The position numbers and the translations under genes are program-made. Shown piece by piece: positions 45,896 through 54,017 of a stretch of 64,000 bases of DNA (positions are counted from its first letter, which is position 1; every line of letters begins with the position of its first letter). The notes under the pieces were generated by a model. The model saw nothing but the letters and a program-made list of their open reading frames with translations, was not told the DNA's origin and did no database searches. Where the stretch lies: positions 3,596,001 through 3,660,000 of the forward strand of contig OZ253664.1 in NCBI GenBank assembly GCA_965263195.1, read 5' to 3'. The stretch comes from JAAXGX01 sp965263195. Lineage in GTDB: Bacteria > Acidobacteriota > Vicinamibacteria > Vicinamibacterales > UBA8438.

Positions 45896-46803
45896 AGGAG
45901 GTTTTCGCCCGCTTCCGCGACATCAAGCACAGCATCAAGGCGAAGAAGAAGGCGACCAGCATCCACTACGGCGAGCACAAGAGCGCGTTCAAGGGATCCG
46001 GGTACGACATCGTCGGCGTGGACGAGTGGCGGCAGGGGCAGCCGCTGAAGGACATCGCGTGGACGTTGAGTCTCAGGTGGTATCCCCGCAAGCTGTTCCG
46101 GATCGAGCGGATGGAGCCGAAGGAGCTGCGCACGCTGCTCGTGGTCGACCTGTCCTATTCGACCCTGTTCCAGATCTCGCAGGAGTCGAACAAGGCGATG
46201 CTGCTGCTGGAGCTGATCGGCAACATCGGCCTGACGCGCGCCAACATCCGGGATCCGGTCGGCCTGCTTGGCTTCTCGGATCGCATCGAGCTGTACATGA
46301 AGCCGCGGCTCGGCTCGTCGCAGGTCTTCCACATGGCGCAGCAGATCTTCGAGAAGCTGGCGCTGGAGCGCGAATTCCCGTCCCGGCGCGGGGCCGACTT
46401 CTCGGTGCCGCTCGACTTCATGATGGCCCGGCTCAAGACCGGCCATTCGGTCGTGCTGATCTCCGATATGGTGGACTTCGTCAACGACCCGGACGCGATC
46501 GATTACAAACGGCTGCGAACGCTTGGGGCGAAGCACGATATGATCGTGCTGATTCTGGACGATCCGGCGGAGTACGAAGTCAAGAGCCGCCTCGGCTACA
46601 TCCGCATCTCGGATATGGAAACGGGGCGGCAGACGGTGATCTCCGCCCGCAAGGCCGGGGCCATCCGGCGCCAGATCGAAGAAGCGCACGCGGACGTGCA
46701 ATATCGGCTGAAGCATCATTGCGGCATCGATTCCGCCGTCCTGACGCCGCGGAACCATGCCGATGAGCTTGCGAAATTCCTGGTTTCCAGGATGTCCCGG
46801 TGA
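45886..46803 (+). CDS. DUF58 protein with VWA-type fold
   Basis: A 305-residue protein. The N-terminal part carries the DUF58 signature: FKGSGYDIVGVDEWRQGQPL followed by KDIAWTLSLRW. The rest folds as a von Willebrand A domain whose metal site is intact (DLSYS in LLVVDLSYSTLF, then ISDMVDFVND). No membrane segment is seen, so it should be cytoplasmic. DUF58 proteins follow moxR in most genomes and are thought to be its partners. The GTG start lies ten bases inside the moxR gene, with GGAGG upstream. Confidence 0.88.
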   Translation: MEVEEVFARFRDIKHSIKAKKKATSIHYGEHKSAFKGSGYDIVGVDEWRQGQPLKDIAWTLSLRWYPRKLFRIERMEPKELRTLLVVDLSYSTLFQISQESNKAMLLLELIGNIGLTRANIRDPVGLLGFSDRIELYMKPRLGSSQVFHMAQQIFEKLALEREFPSRRGADFSVPLDFMMARLKTGHSVVLISDMVDFVNDPDAIDYKRLRTLGAKHDMIVLILDDPAEYEVKSRLGYIRISDMETGRQTVISARKAGAIRRQIEEAHADVQYRLKHHCGIDSAVLTPRNHADELAKFLVSRMSR

Positions 46804-46812
46804 GAGGTCGTA

Positions 46813-47949
46813 GTGAGCCTGACAGCGATGAGAGAAATTAGCGCCGGCATGCTGGCGGCGGCGGTTGCGGTGGCGTTTCTGAGTGCCGGCCTCGCGGCGG
46901 CGCAGCCGCAGGCCGCCGGTGAGTCCGCCGCAGCAGAAGATTCGCCGGTGCAAGTAGAGACGCTCGAGCTCGAGCCGACCGTAGTCAAGACCGGCGATCC
47001 GATCACGCAGACCTACCGCGTGCGGTTCCCGGACCTGATCGACCAGGGGCGCGAGATCATCATCCTGGAGGATCGGATGGTGCCGGAGACCTTGCCGGTC
47101 CATCCGTTCGAGGGGATCTCGCTCGACGTCCGCAAGCGGCAGGTGGATGACGAGCACGTCTGGGATTTCACGTATGTCTTCCGGCTGATCGCGCCGGAGA
47201 AGTCCACCTACGTGTTGCCCGGATTCAGCTTCTACTACCTCGTGCGCGACCTCGGCGAGGATGTCGAGGACGCGGAGGTGCGCCAGATCGACGGCGGGAG
47301 CAACCTGGTGCGGTACGTGACGACCTTGACGGACACGCCGCTGCTCGACATCCGCGACACCATCGACCTGGGCAGCTTCTCGACGCGGGCGACCGCCTTC
47401 CGCGTGCTGGCCTGGACCGTGGCGCCGCTGCCGCTGCTTATCTGGCTCGTGCTGCTCGTCCGGCGGGCGCGCAAGCCAAAGGCGGCCTCCGAGGCAAAGC
47501 GCGAGGAGGATGAAGAGCTGGAGCGGATCGAGGCGCAGATTCAGCCGCCGCCGTCGATCTGGCAGGCCCGGCGCACCCTGCGGCGGCACATCCGCTCGCT
47601 GGACGTGCTCGCGCCGTCCGAGAACGGCGCGGAGCTGAGTGACCTCAAGCAGAACCTGGTCATCTGCGGGCGCGAATACATGCGGGCGGAGCTTCCCGAT
47701 CTGCATACCGGCGACACCCCCAAGGACATCAGCACCTACGTTGCCGGACTCAAGGAGGGCTTGCGCAAGGAGGCGCTGGGCAGGTTGGCCGAGCGGCTGG
47801 TCGACTATCAGCGCAGCCTTGAGCGCGACGTCGCGAAGCCGATAGACGACCCGGCCGGCGAGGCGCGCGTGTTCGACGAATCGCTGGCGATGCTGCGGCC
47901 GCACATCCAGCTCTGGGCGCAGATCAAGGGGCTGGTCGGCTTGCGGTGA
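46813..47949 (+). CDS. BatD-like membrane protein of the MoxR operon
   Basis: A 378-residue protein. A signal peptide (AAAVAVAFLSAGLAAAQ) precedes an exported beta-rich domain of about 150 residues (VETLELEPTVVKTGDPITQT, then TYVLPGFSFYYLVRDLGED). One membrane segment at about 200-220 (VLAWTVAPLPLLIWLVLLVR) leads to a charged cytoplasmic domain with a long helix. This resembles the layout of BatD (aerotolerance) proteins, but similarity is too low for a firm name. The GTG start lies ten bases after the DUF58 stop, so it is in the operon. Confidence 0.65.
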   Translation: MSLTAMREISAGMLAAAVAVAFLSAGLAAAQPQAAGESAAAEDSPVQVETLELEPTVVKTGDPITQTYRVRFPDLIDQGREIIILEDRMVPETLPVHPFEGISLDVRKRQVDDEHVWDFTYVFRLIAPEKSTYVLPGFSFYYLVRDLGEDVEDAEVRQIDGGSNLVRYVTTLTDTPLLDIRDTIDLGSFSTRATAFRVLAWTVAPLPLLIWLVLLVRRARKPKAASEAKREEDEELERIEAQIQPPPSIWQARRTLRRHIRSLDVLAPSENGAELSDLKQNLVICGREYMRAELPDLHTGDTPKDISTYVAGLKEGLRKEALGRLAERLVDYQRSLERDVAKPIDDPAGEARVFDESLAMLRPHIQLWAQIKGLVGLR

Positions 47950-47961
47950 CGTGGTGATCCG

Positions 47962-49095
47962 ATGCTGATGACCTGGGACGAACTCGTCGCGTTCGTGCGC
48001 TCCGGTGCGCTGGAGCTGTTCGAGACCCGCTTCGAGCAGGTCCGCTACGGTGACGTCGGCATGGCGCTCGTGCTGACCGCGCTGGTCGGCGCCGTCCTGT
48101 TCGTCACCGCCGGCCGCCTGGGGCTGTGGCAGCGGCGGCACACCCGCTTTCACTCCGGCCACGAGATTGCCCACGCCCACCGCAAGGGATTCTGGGTCCG
48201 CGCGCTGCACACCACGCCCAAGCTGCTCGTCGGCATGGCGCTGGCGCTTATCCTGTTCGCCGCCGCCGATCCGTTCCTGACCGCCACCGAGGAGGTGAGC
48301 GGCTACATCGAGTCGCGCGTGCGGGTCGATCTGGTCGACACGTCCGGGTCGATGGCGTGGGAGTTCCCCGACACCGGCAAATCGAAGGCGGAGGTGGCCC
48401 GCGAGGCGCATCTCGAGTTCCTGGAGATGCGGCGCGAGAAGAACGACCGGGTCTCGCTCTGGCTGTTCTCGACGTATCCCTACATGGTGGACGACTTCGT
48501 CATGGACGACGAGCTGTACTACTTCCAGGTGTGGGATGCGCCGTACGTCACGACGCAGCGGCTCGACAAGGCGATGGTGGTGCCGCCCGACAAGGTGCGC
48601 ATCATTCCGGCGGAGGGGGACACCAACATCATCCGCCCGCTGCGCTCCATCATGAAGTACCTGGAGCGCGACGAGGCCTTGATGGGCGTCGGCGAGAACC
48701 TGAACCGCGCGGTGCTCATCATCACCGACGCCGCGGTCGACGAGTTTCCGGACTCGGAGTTTGCCGCGCTCAATCAGCGCAACATCGTGCCGTACATCAT
48801 CTACATCAACACCAGCGACATCCGCACCGCCATGGCGGGCCATCCCACGTCGACGCCGCGCCTGATCGAGATGATCCGGGAGTACGGCGGGGACTACTTC
48901 GACGTGACGGACCAGGACAGCCTCACGCGCGCGTACGAGGCGATCGACGAGCGGGAGGCGGTGCGGGTCGAGATAAAGCACCGGGCGCTGAAGGTGCCCA
49001 TCTATTCCCGTTTTCTGCTGGCCGCGATGGCGATGCTGGTGGTCGGGATCCCGATGGGATTCCTGGCGGAGCTGTTCTGGGGGACGAGCCCGTAG
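47962..49095 (+). CDS. membrane-anchored VWA protein (BatA/BatB-like)
   Basis: A 377-residue protein. Two membrane segments at about 34-52 and 86-105, a VWA domain, and a final membrane segment at about 350-370. The MIDAS metal site is complete: VDTSGSMAW near residue 128, with threonine in EGDTN and Asp in IITDAAVDEF. The domain should lie outside the cytoplasmic membrane, as in BatA and BatB. The ATG is 12 bases after the preceding stop. A hairpin element follows its end. Confidence 0.82.
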   Translation: MLMTWDELVAFVRSGALELFETRFEQVRYGDVGMALVLTALVGAVLFVTAGRLGLWQRRHTRFHSGHEIAHAHRKGFWVRALHTTPKLLVGMALALILFAAADPFLTATEEVSGYIESRVRVDLVDTSGSMAWEFPDTGKSKAEVAREAHLEFLEMRREKNDRVSLWLFSTYPYMVDDFVMDDELYYFQVWDAPYVTTQRLDKAMVVPPDKVRIIPAEGDTNIIRPLRSIMKYLERDEALMGVGENLNRAVLIITDAAVDEFPDSEFAALNQRNIVPYIIYINTSDIRTAMAGHPTSTPRLIEMIREYGGDYFDVTDQDSLTRAYEAIDEREAVRVEIKHRALKVPIYSRFLLAAMAMLVVGIPMGFLAELFWGTSP

Positions 49096-49120
49096 CGCCG
49101 CGGCGCGCGACGGAGCACGG

Positions 49121-49330
49121 AGTGGTAAAGGGGACGACGAGCACTAACGCGGTCGTCCCCAAGCCGCGCACGGCGCGGCTCGGCAAGCGCGGCGCGGGGC
49201 GCAGGGGTCCCCGCTAGCGCTTGCCGGGGGTTCGGGGCGCAGCCCCGAGAGGTGGAAGCGGCGCAGCCCCGAGGTAATGAAGCAGTCCCCGCGAGCAGCC
49301 GGCGGGGGTTCGGGGCGCAGCCCCGAGAGG
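49121..49330 (+). repeat. four-hairpin module with a partly triplicated 3' end inside the MoxR operon
   Basis: Hairpin 1 is GGGGACGAC/GTCGTCCCC (49130-49138, 49152-49160). Hairpin 2 is AGCCGCGC-ACG-GCGCGGCT (49162-49180). Then GGCAAGCGC/GCGCTTGCC and GGGGCGCAGCCCC. The last hairpin recurs in part near 49259 and fully at 49311-49324. The end GAGAGG serves as the ribosome site of the next gene. No terminal arm is seen. Confidence 0.8.
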
Positions 49331-49338
49331 TAAAAAAG

Positions 49339-50004
49339 ATGCGAGTGACGGATCTCCTCGACCGCGAGCATGCGTTCAAGTACATGCTCGGGTTCATCCT
49401 GGCGGTCATCTTCTACGTAGTTTTCTCCGGTCCCGCGCAAAGCCTGGCCGCCTTCTACGACGAGCTGGACGGGCTGAGCGACAGCGCGCAGCGCGGCAGC
49501 GTCGAGCAGATGGGCGCGGGTCTCGAGCGCGTGACGGACTTCTACGAGCAGAGCCGCGGATGGGGCCTCCAGTGGATTGCCGAGGCGTATCTGTTCGGCG
49601 ATGCCTTTCTGCAGCAGGCGTCCTACCGCTACCTGGCGGGGGATTACGAGGCGGTCGTACGGAACCTGTCCGATGAGGTGGACGACCCGCGCGCCTCCTA
49701 CCTGCTGGCTAGCGCCAAGTTTCAGCTGGCCCGCCGGCAGTACCGCGCCATTCCCGACGACGACCCCGACGGGATGGCGCTGAAGGCCGCCATCATTCAG
49801 GACGTGCTCGAAGACGTGAACGCCGACTACGAGCGGGCGCTGCGCAGCGACGAGACCGGCAGCTTCGAGTACAAGTGGAACTACGACCTGACCAGCAACC
49901 CTGATGCGGTGCGTCTCGCGCTCGAGCCGCTGCGTCAGCTGCAGGCCCCCGAGCTGGAGCAAATGAAGGGGGAGGGGACTCCCACGCGCCGCCGCCGCGG
50001 CTAG
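49339..50004 (+). CDS. hypothetical protein between the two VWA genes
   Basis: A 221-residue protein I do not recognise. One membrane segment (FKYMLGFILAVIFYVVFSGP) at about 11-31 is followed by an all-helical domain. That domain includes GDAFLQQASYRYLAGDYEAV and RASYLLASAKFQLARRQYRA, two-helix units with the spacing of tetratricopeptide repeats. The Arg-rich end is GTPTRRRRG. Many Bat operons contain a TPR protein (BatE) between VWA genes, so this could be its counterpart; that is inference. AGAGG eight bases upstream of the ATG comes from the repeat element. Confidence 0.65.
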   Translation: MRVTDLLDREHAFKYMLGFILAVIFYVVFSGPAQSLAAFYDELDGLSDSAQRGSVEQMGAGLERVTDFYEQSRGWGLQWIAEAYLFGDAFLQQASYRYLAGDYEAVVRNLSDEVDDPRASYLLASAKFQLARRQYRAIPDDDPDGMALKAAIIQDVLEDVNADYERALRSDETGSFEYKWNYDLTSNPDAVRLALEPLRQLQAPELEQMKGEGTPTRRRRG

Positions 50005-50040
50005 GCTGACCATGCGGGCGGTTCCGGGAGGGTGCTACCC

Positions 50041-51129
50041 GTGGGCATAGTGCAGACGATCTTCCGGGAGGCCGTGGAATTCGACAGCCCCGAATTCCTG
50101 ATGGCGGTTCCGATCGCGCTGATCCTGTTGCTGTTCGGATCGACGATTCTCGCGTTGCGGCTCGTGCTGCGGCCGGCGCGGACGCACGGTTCCTCTTACC
50201 CACTGCTCGGCCACATCAAGTTCTGGTTCTTCTCCATCCTGGTGCTGATGGCGGTGGCGGTGGCCGCGGCCCGGCCGTACTGGGTGTACGGTGGGCGCAG
50301 CTTCAAGCGGGGGGACGTGGACGTGGCCATCGTCGTCGACGGCTCCGCCTCCATGTGGGTGACCGACATCGGCCCGCCGCGCCTCGATCTCGCCGTGCGC
50401 GAGGCGTTGAATCTGTATACGGAAGAGATCCTGACGCCGGGCGACCGGACGGCGCTGTTCGTCTTCGGGACCACGGCCGTCCGCAAGGCGCACCTCTCGT
50501 CCGACGGCGACCGGTTCGTCGAGCAGCTCGGGCGCGTCACGCCGCCGGACACCCTATCCGGCGATGCCTTCCCGTGGGACAGCGATATCGCGTCGGCGTT
50601 CGAGCACGTCTATCAGTCGATCGACAACCAGGACCGGTTCGAGTCGGGTGACGAGGACTGGGTGCCCGAGCAGCGTTCCGACCGCGTGGTGCTGCTGTTC
50701 ACCGACGGCGACTTCATAGGCAGCCGCGATCAGATGGCGCGGCTCGACACCGCGTTGTCCGAGTTCCAGCGGCGGGGGTTGACGGTGTACACCGTCGGCA
50801 TCGGATCGCGCACCGGTACGAACCTGGACGAGGTGTTGCGCAGCTACGTGCGGGGCGTGGACTACGACGAGTCGCTGGAGGCGGATCTCGACCAGATTCG
50901 CACCCGGCTCGACACTAACGGCCTGGGCATGCTCGAGCAGCGTACCGGCGGCCGCTCGTTCGTCATCGAGAGCGCCGGCGTGTCGTCTACGCCGTTCCTG
51001 CGCAGCGCGGTGAACTCGCACCGCAGCATCTCCTTCCAATTGGTCCCGGCCGAGGACAAGCAGGAGATCTGGCAGTGGGTGCTGGCGTTTGCGGTGGTCG
51101 TGTTCGTGGTCGCGGTGCTGTTTTATTAG
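50041..51129 (+). CDS. membrane-anchored VWA protein (BatA-like), last gene of the operon
   Basis: A 362-residue protein. Membrane segments lie at about 20-42 and 60-80, a VWA domain in the middle and a final membrane segment at the C-terminus (WVLAFAVVVFVVAVLFY). The MIDAS is VDGSASMWVTD with FTDGDFIGS. It is a distinct paralogue of the protein at 47962. The GTG at 50041 has GGGAGGG eight bases upstream; a GTG at 50032 is also in frame. It follows the hypothetical gene by about 36 bases. Confidence 0.8.
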   Translation: MGIVQTIFREAVEFDSPEFLMAVPIALILLLFGSTILALRLVLRPARTHGSSYPLLGHIKFWFFSILVLMAVAVAAARPYWVYGGRSFKRGDVDVAIVVDGSASMWVTDIGPPRLDLAVREALNLYTEEILTPGDRTALFVFGTTAVRKAHLSSDGDRFVEQLGRVTPPDTLSGDAFPWDSDIASAFEHVYQSIDNQDRFESGDEDWVPEQRSDRVVLLFTDGDFIGSRDQMARLDTALSEFQRRGLTVYTVGIGSRTGTNLDEVLRSYVRGVDYDESLEADLDQIRTRLDTNGLGMLEQRTGGRSFVIESAGVSSTPFLRSAVNSHRSISFQLVPAEDKQEIWQWVLAFAVVVFVVAVLFY

Positions 51130-51132
51130 ACC

Positions 51133-51300
51133 AGATGGGGCTGCGCTGCTTCATCGATAGATGGGGCTGCGCCCCAAACCCCCGGCAAGCCCTGGCGGGG
51201 GCCCCTCGCCCCCCGCGCCGGGCTCCCCGAGCCGCGCTGTGCGCGGCTGGGGGCCGACTGCTGCTGTGCTCGTCGTCCCCCTTCCTGAACTGTGACGTTT
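51133..51300 (-). repeat. hairpin module with linker, in reverse orientation
   Basis: Read on the minus strand: CGTCACAGTTCAGGAAGGGG, then GACGAC/GTCGGC (one changed pair), then AGCCGCGC-ACA-GCGCGGCT (51248-51230), then AGCCC/GGGCT arms where other copies have AAGCGC/GCGCTT, and GGGGCGCAGCCCC. A partial extra GCGCAGCCCC lies at the outer end. It follows the last VWA gene. Confidence 0.75.
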
Positions 51301-51628
51301 CTACCTTCGCCGGCATGCGCGGGCGGGTGGCGCCGGGCGGTCCGGCGGCGGGAGGGCGCGACGGCGCGGTACTGGGAATCGGTCACGGCAGCGCCGCTGG
51401 TCTGAAGTCCGTTCCTGCGCGTGGACAGGCGAGGTAAGCGGGAGTCTGCAATCCACTGCCAGTTGATGGAGCGTACCCGGCCGCTGCTGGGCCTGTACGT
51501 GGTGGCTTGAGCCAGGAAGAGGTAACGCGGGGGTTGCGCCCGATCGCCGCCGGCCCGCCCGGTGACGGGTCCCGCCGGGGCCGCCGCCGCGGGCTGCCTC
51601 GAACGGGCAATATTCATTCGCTTGGGTG
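51301..51628. other. gap without a recognisable gene
   Basis: After the repeat this 328-base stretch shows no ORF with family motifs on either strand. On the minus strand one open frame contains INWQWIADSRLPRLST, which looks more protein-like than its surroundings, but it lacks a plausible start and matches nothing I know. It may be a remnant. No promoter or terminator was identified. Confidence 0.4.
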
Positions 51629-52525
51629 CTAGGCCTTCATGGGGCCGTCCGGGATGCCCGCGCCGCGGCGCACGAAGCGGGCCAGGTTCGACATGTCCTC
51701 GTCGCCGTAGCCCTGGGCGATGAGGGAATCCTCGATCGTGGCAACCAGGCTGGCGATCGGCGCCGGCACCTTGACGTCGCGCGCGGTTGCCAGCGCGATC
51801 CCGAGATCCTTGCGGTGCAGCCGCAGCCGGAAACCGAGCGGGTAGTCGTCGTTGAGCATCTTCTGGGAGCGGTTGTCGAGGATCCACGAGCCGGCCACCC
51901 CGCCGCCAATCGCCTCGACCACGCGGCCGGGATCGGCGCCGGCGCGGTAGGCGAGCGTCAGCGCCTCGGCCAGCGCCATGAAGGTGCCGGTGATCACCAC
52001 CTGATTCGCCATCTTCGCGATCTGGCCGCAGCCGACCGGGCCGATGCGCGTCACCCGGCTGCCGATCACCTGCAGCAGCGGCTGGGCGCGCTCGTAGTCT
52101 TCCTCCGACCCGCCGCACATCACCGTCAGCGTGCCGTGGATGGCGCCCTCCGACCCGCCGGAGACCGGCGCGTCGACGAAGCCGATGTCCTTTTCCCGGA
52201 ACTGCCGGGCTATCCGGCGCGTCGCCTCCGGCTCGATGGAGGAGCAGTCGATGACCAGGCTGCCCGGCTCGAGCGTGGTGATAGCCCCCTGCTCCGGGTC
52301 CAGCAGGATGCTCTCGACGTCGGGCGTGTCGGAGACGCAGGAGAGCACGATCCGCGCGTCCACCACTGCCTCTGCCGGGCTCTTGGCGCGCGCGGCGCCG
52401 AGCTGCTCCAGCGGTTCCTCGCGGCTGCGCGTCCGGTTGTGGACGGTGACCTCGAACCCGGCCTTGACCAGGTTTTCCGCCATCGGCGCGCCCATCGTTC
52501 CCAGGCCGAGCACCGCAAGTTTCAT
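51629..52525 (-). CDS. GarR-type beta-hydroxyacid dehydrogenase
   Basis: A 298-residue NAD(P)-dependent enzyme of the 3-hydroxyisobutyrate/tartronate semialdehyde reductase family. Its Rossmann start is KLAVLGLGTMGAPMAENLVK. The substrate motif is FVDAPVSGGSEGA and the catalytic Lys171 lies in GCGQIAKMANQ. The C-terminal helical domain has HRKDLGIALATARD. These fit tartronate-semialdehyde reductases or GLYR-type succinic-semialdehyde reductases; the substrate is not clear. AAGGAG lies ten bases before the ATG. The methyltransferase gene ends 15 bases upstream on the same strand. Confidence 0.9.
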   Translation of the reverse strand: MKLAVLGLGTMGAPMAENLVKAGFEVTVHNRTRSREEPLEQLGAARAKSPAEAVVDARIVLSCVSDTPDVESILLDPEQGAITTLEPGSLVIDCSSIEPEATRRIARQFREKDIGFVDAPVSGGSEGAIHGTLTVMCGGSEEDYERAQPLLQVIGSRVTRIGPVGCGQIAKMANQVVITGTFMALAEALTLAYRAGADPGRVVEAIGGGVAGSWILDNRSQKMLNDDYPLGFRLRLHRKDLGIALATARDVKVPAPIASLVATIEDSLIAQGYGDEDMSNLARFVRRGAGIPDGPMKA

Positions 52526-52540
52526 GGGATTCGTTCTCCT

Positions 52541-53239
52541 TCACACACGCGCATGCACGATGCCGCGCCCCGATTGCGGGCGGTTGGTGACGAGCGCCCG
52601 CAGCTTCTTCCAGTAGCGGAACGACGGGGTGTAGAGCACCTTGGCGTCGCTGAACCCGACGGATTCTAGCATCTGCCGCAGCGCCGCGACCGTTGGCATC
52701 GCGCACAGCTCGTCGGGCAGCTCGCGGGCCCCTTCGTCGCCCGGGAAGAACGGGATCAGCGGATACCGCTCGTGCACGAACGGCAGCAGCACGTGCGTCT
52801 CGCAGATCAGCAGCCGCTTCGTGACGCGGCGGACGCGCTCCAGGGCCTGCAGCGGATTGCGCAGGTGGTACAGCACGCCAAGCAGCAGCACCAGGTCGAA
52901 CTGGCCGATCTCGTCCGGGTCGAGATCGTGAACGTCGGCGCGCCGGTGCTCCACCCGCGAGCCGAGCCGCTCGTGGGCCGCCAGGAAGCCGTCCATTCCG
53001 AACTTGTCCCACGCGAAGCGGTCCACCGCCAGCACCCGCTCCGCGCCCCGCCGCTCGCACTCGAACGAGAAGAAGCCGTGCCACGCGCCGATGTCGAGGA
53101 CACTCCAGCCGGTCAGGTCCTCCGGGAGTTGCAGCAGTTGCAGCCGCCGCGCGAACCGCCGCCGGATACGCCCCTCGCGCGAGAGCGGGGAAGCGCCCGC
53201 GTCGGGCCGGCTCATGATCTGATCGGGGCGTTCCCGCAT
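52541..53239 (-). CDS. class I SAM-dependent methyltransferase (CmoB/DUF1698-like)
   Basis: A 232-residue protein. It has SVLDIGAWHGFFSFECERRG (SAM site), then RVLAVDRFAWDKFGMDGFLA. The motif FDLVLLLGVLYHLRNPLQAL is like CmoB and related tRNA-modifying or sugar methyltransferases. The C-terminal part has MLESVGFSDAKVLYTPSFRY. The resemblance to CmoB is in the methyltransferase core only; the flanking tRNA-binding part is missing. The start is set at 53239; another Met at 53215 is possible. It may be transcribed with the dehydrogenase. Confidence 0.75.
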   Translation of the reverse strand: MRERPDQIMSRPDAGASPLSREGRIRRRFARRLQLLQLPEDLTGWSVLDIGAWHGFFSFECERRGAERVLAVDRFAWDKFGMDGFLAAHERLGSRVEHRRADVHDLDPDEIGQFDLVLLLGVLYHLRNPLQALERVRRVTKRLLICETHVLLPFVHERYPLIPFFPGDEGARELPDELCAMPTVAALRQMLESVGFSDAKVLYTPSFRYWKKLRALVTNRPQSGRGIVHARV

Positions 53240-53289
53240 GACAGAAGACAACCCGGCAGGATAGCACGGCGTCAAACGGATGCGAGGTG

Positions 53290-53318
53290 TTGACAGCCAC
53301 AACATGTCCATCTAATGT
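53290..53318 (+). promoter_or_regulatory. promoter candidate of the toxin-antitoxin pair
   Basis: TTGACA (53290-53295), a perfect -35, is followed after 17 bases by TAATGT (53313-53318). The antitoxin ATG is at 53326, so the leader would be very short or absent. Confidence 0.55.
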
Positions 53319-53335
53319 GTCCAAGATGGGCACAT
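53304..53335. promoter_or_regulatory. inverted repeat overlapping promoter and start of the antitoxin gene
   Basis: ATGTCCATCT (53304-53313) is the near reverse complement of AGATGGGCACAT (53324-53335). It covers the -10 element and the antitoxin start codon, the position expected for an operator bound by the antitoxin or its complex. Confidence 0.45.
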
Positions 53336-53604
53336 GGAAGGTGGCGGAGGCCAAGCAGCGCTTCTCGGAGCTCATCAGACGGTCCGGATCCGAACCGCAA
53401 AGGATTTACAGCCGCGACCGGCTCGTGGCGGCTGTCGTCAATCCCGACGCACTCGATCTGCTCCACCGGTTGCATCGTGAACAGTCGGCCCGGACGCTCG
53501 GGGAGCTCTTCGCCGAGGCGCGCGACATCTGTGCGGGAGAAGAGTACGAGCTGGAAGTCGGCGAGCGCGTCGACCGGGACGGCTGGCCGGGGGAAGACGC
53601 ATGA
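53326..53604 (+). CDS. Phd/YefM-type antitoxin
   Basis: A 92-residue protein with the start of a Phd/YefM antitoxin: WKVAEAKQRFSELIRRS, then YSRDRLVAAVVNPDALDLL. The N-terminal part should bind DNA and the acidic C-terminal tail (AGEEYELEVGERVDRDGWPG) the toxin. The ATG at 53326 matches the family start. The stop overlaps the toxin start by four bases (ATGA). A perfect -35 and an inverted repeat lie just upstream, consistent with autoregulation. Confidence 0.85.
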   Translation: MGTWKVAEAKQRFSELIRRSGSEPQRIYSRDRLVAAVVNPDALDLLHRLHREQSARTLGELFAEARDICAGEEYELEVGERVDRDGWPGEDA

Positions 53605-54002
53605 TTCTGGTCGACACGAACGTGCTGGCGGAGCTGTGCCGGCGGCGTCCGGCCCCGGCTGTCGAACGCTGGGCGGCGGGTGTGGTTTCGCCGTTTGCAA
53701 TCAGCGTCGTCACGATCGAGGAAATTCGTTTCGGCCTCTGCTGGAAACCGAATGCGCGGCTCGAAGCCTGGTTCGACCGCTTCCTTGCGGGCCGCTGCGA
53801 GGTGCTCTCCGCAAGCGAGCCGATTGCACGCCGGGCAGGCGCGTTGCGCGGCCAGCTGCGGGCCGCCGGCCGGACGCGCACCCAGGCGGACATGCTGCTC
53901 GCGGCGACCGCCCACGTGCATCAGCTGCCGCTGGCCACCCGCAACGTCCGCGACTTCGAGGGCTGCGGTCTGGCGCTGGTCAATCCGTTCGATAACGTGT
54001 AG
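53601..54002 (+). CDS. PIN-domain toxin (VapC/FitB type)
   Basis: A 133-residue ribonuclease toxin. The four acidic residues of the PIN active site are visible: Asp5 in LVDTNVL, Glu40 or Glu41 in VTIEEIRFG, Asp97 in RTQADMLLAA and Asp118 in RNVRDF. The gene is translationally coupled to the antitoxin. An Arg-rich linker precedes Asp97. It is likely to cleave a tRNA or rRNA site when the antitoxin is lost. Confidence 0.88.
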   Translation: MILVDTNVLAELCRRRPAPAVERWAAGVVSPFAISVVTIEEIRFGLCWKPNARLEAWFDRFLAGRCEVLSASEPIARRAGALRGQLRAAGRTRTQADMLLAATAHVHQLPLATRNVRDFEGCGLALVNPFDNV

Positions 54003-54017
54003 CGGTTCGAGCCGGCG

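Noticed and set aside
45763..48981. A 1072-codon open frame on the minus strand across moxR, DUF58 and the next two genes.
   Set aside because: It spans four well-recognised genes on the other strand and has no domain of its own; it is a composition artefact.
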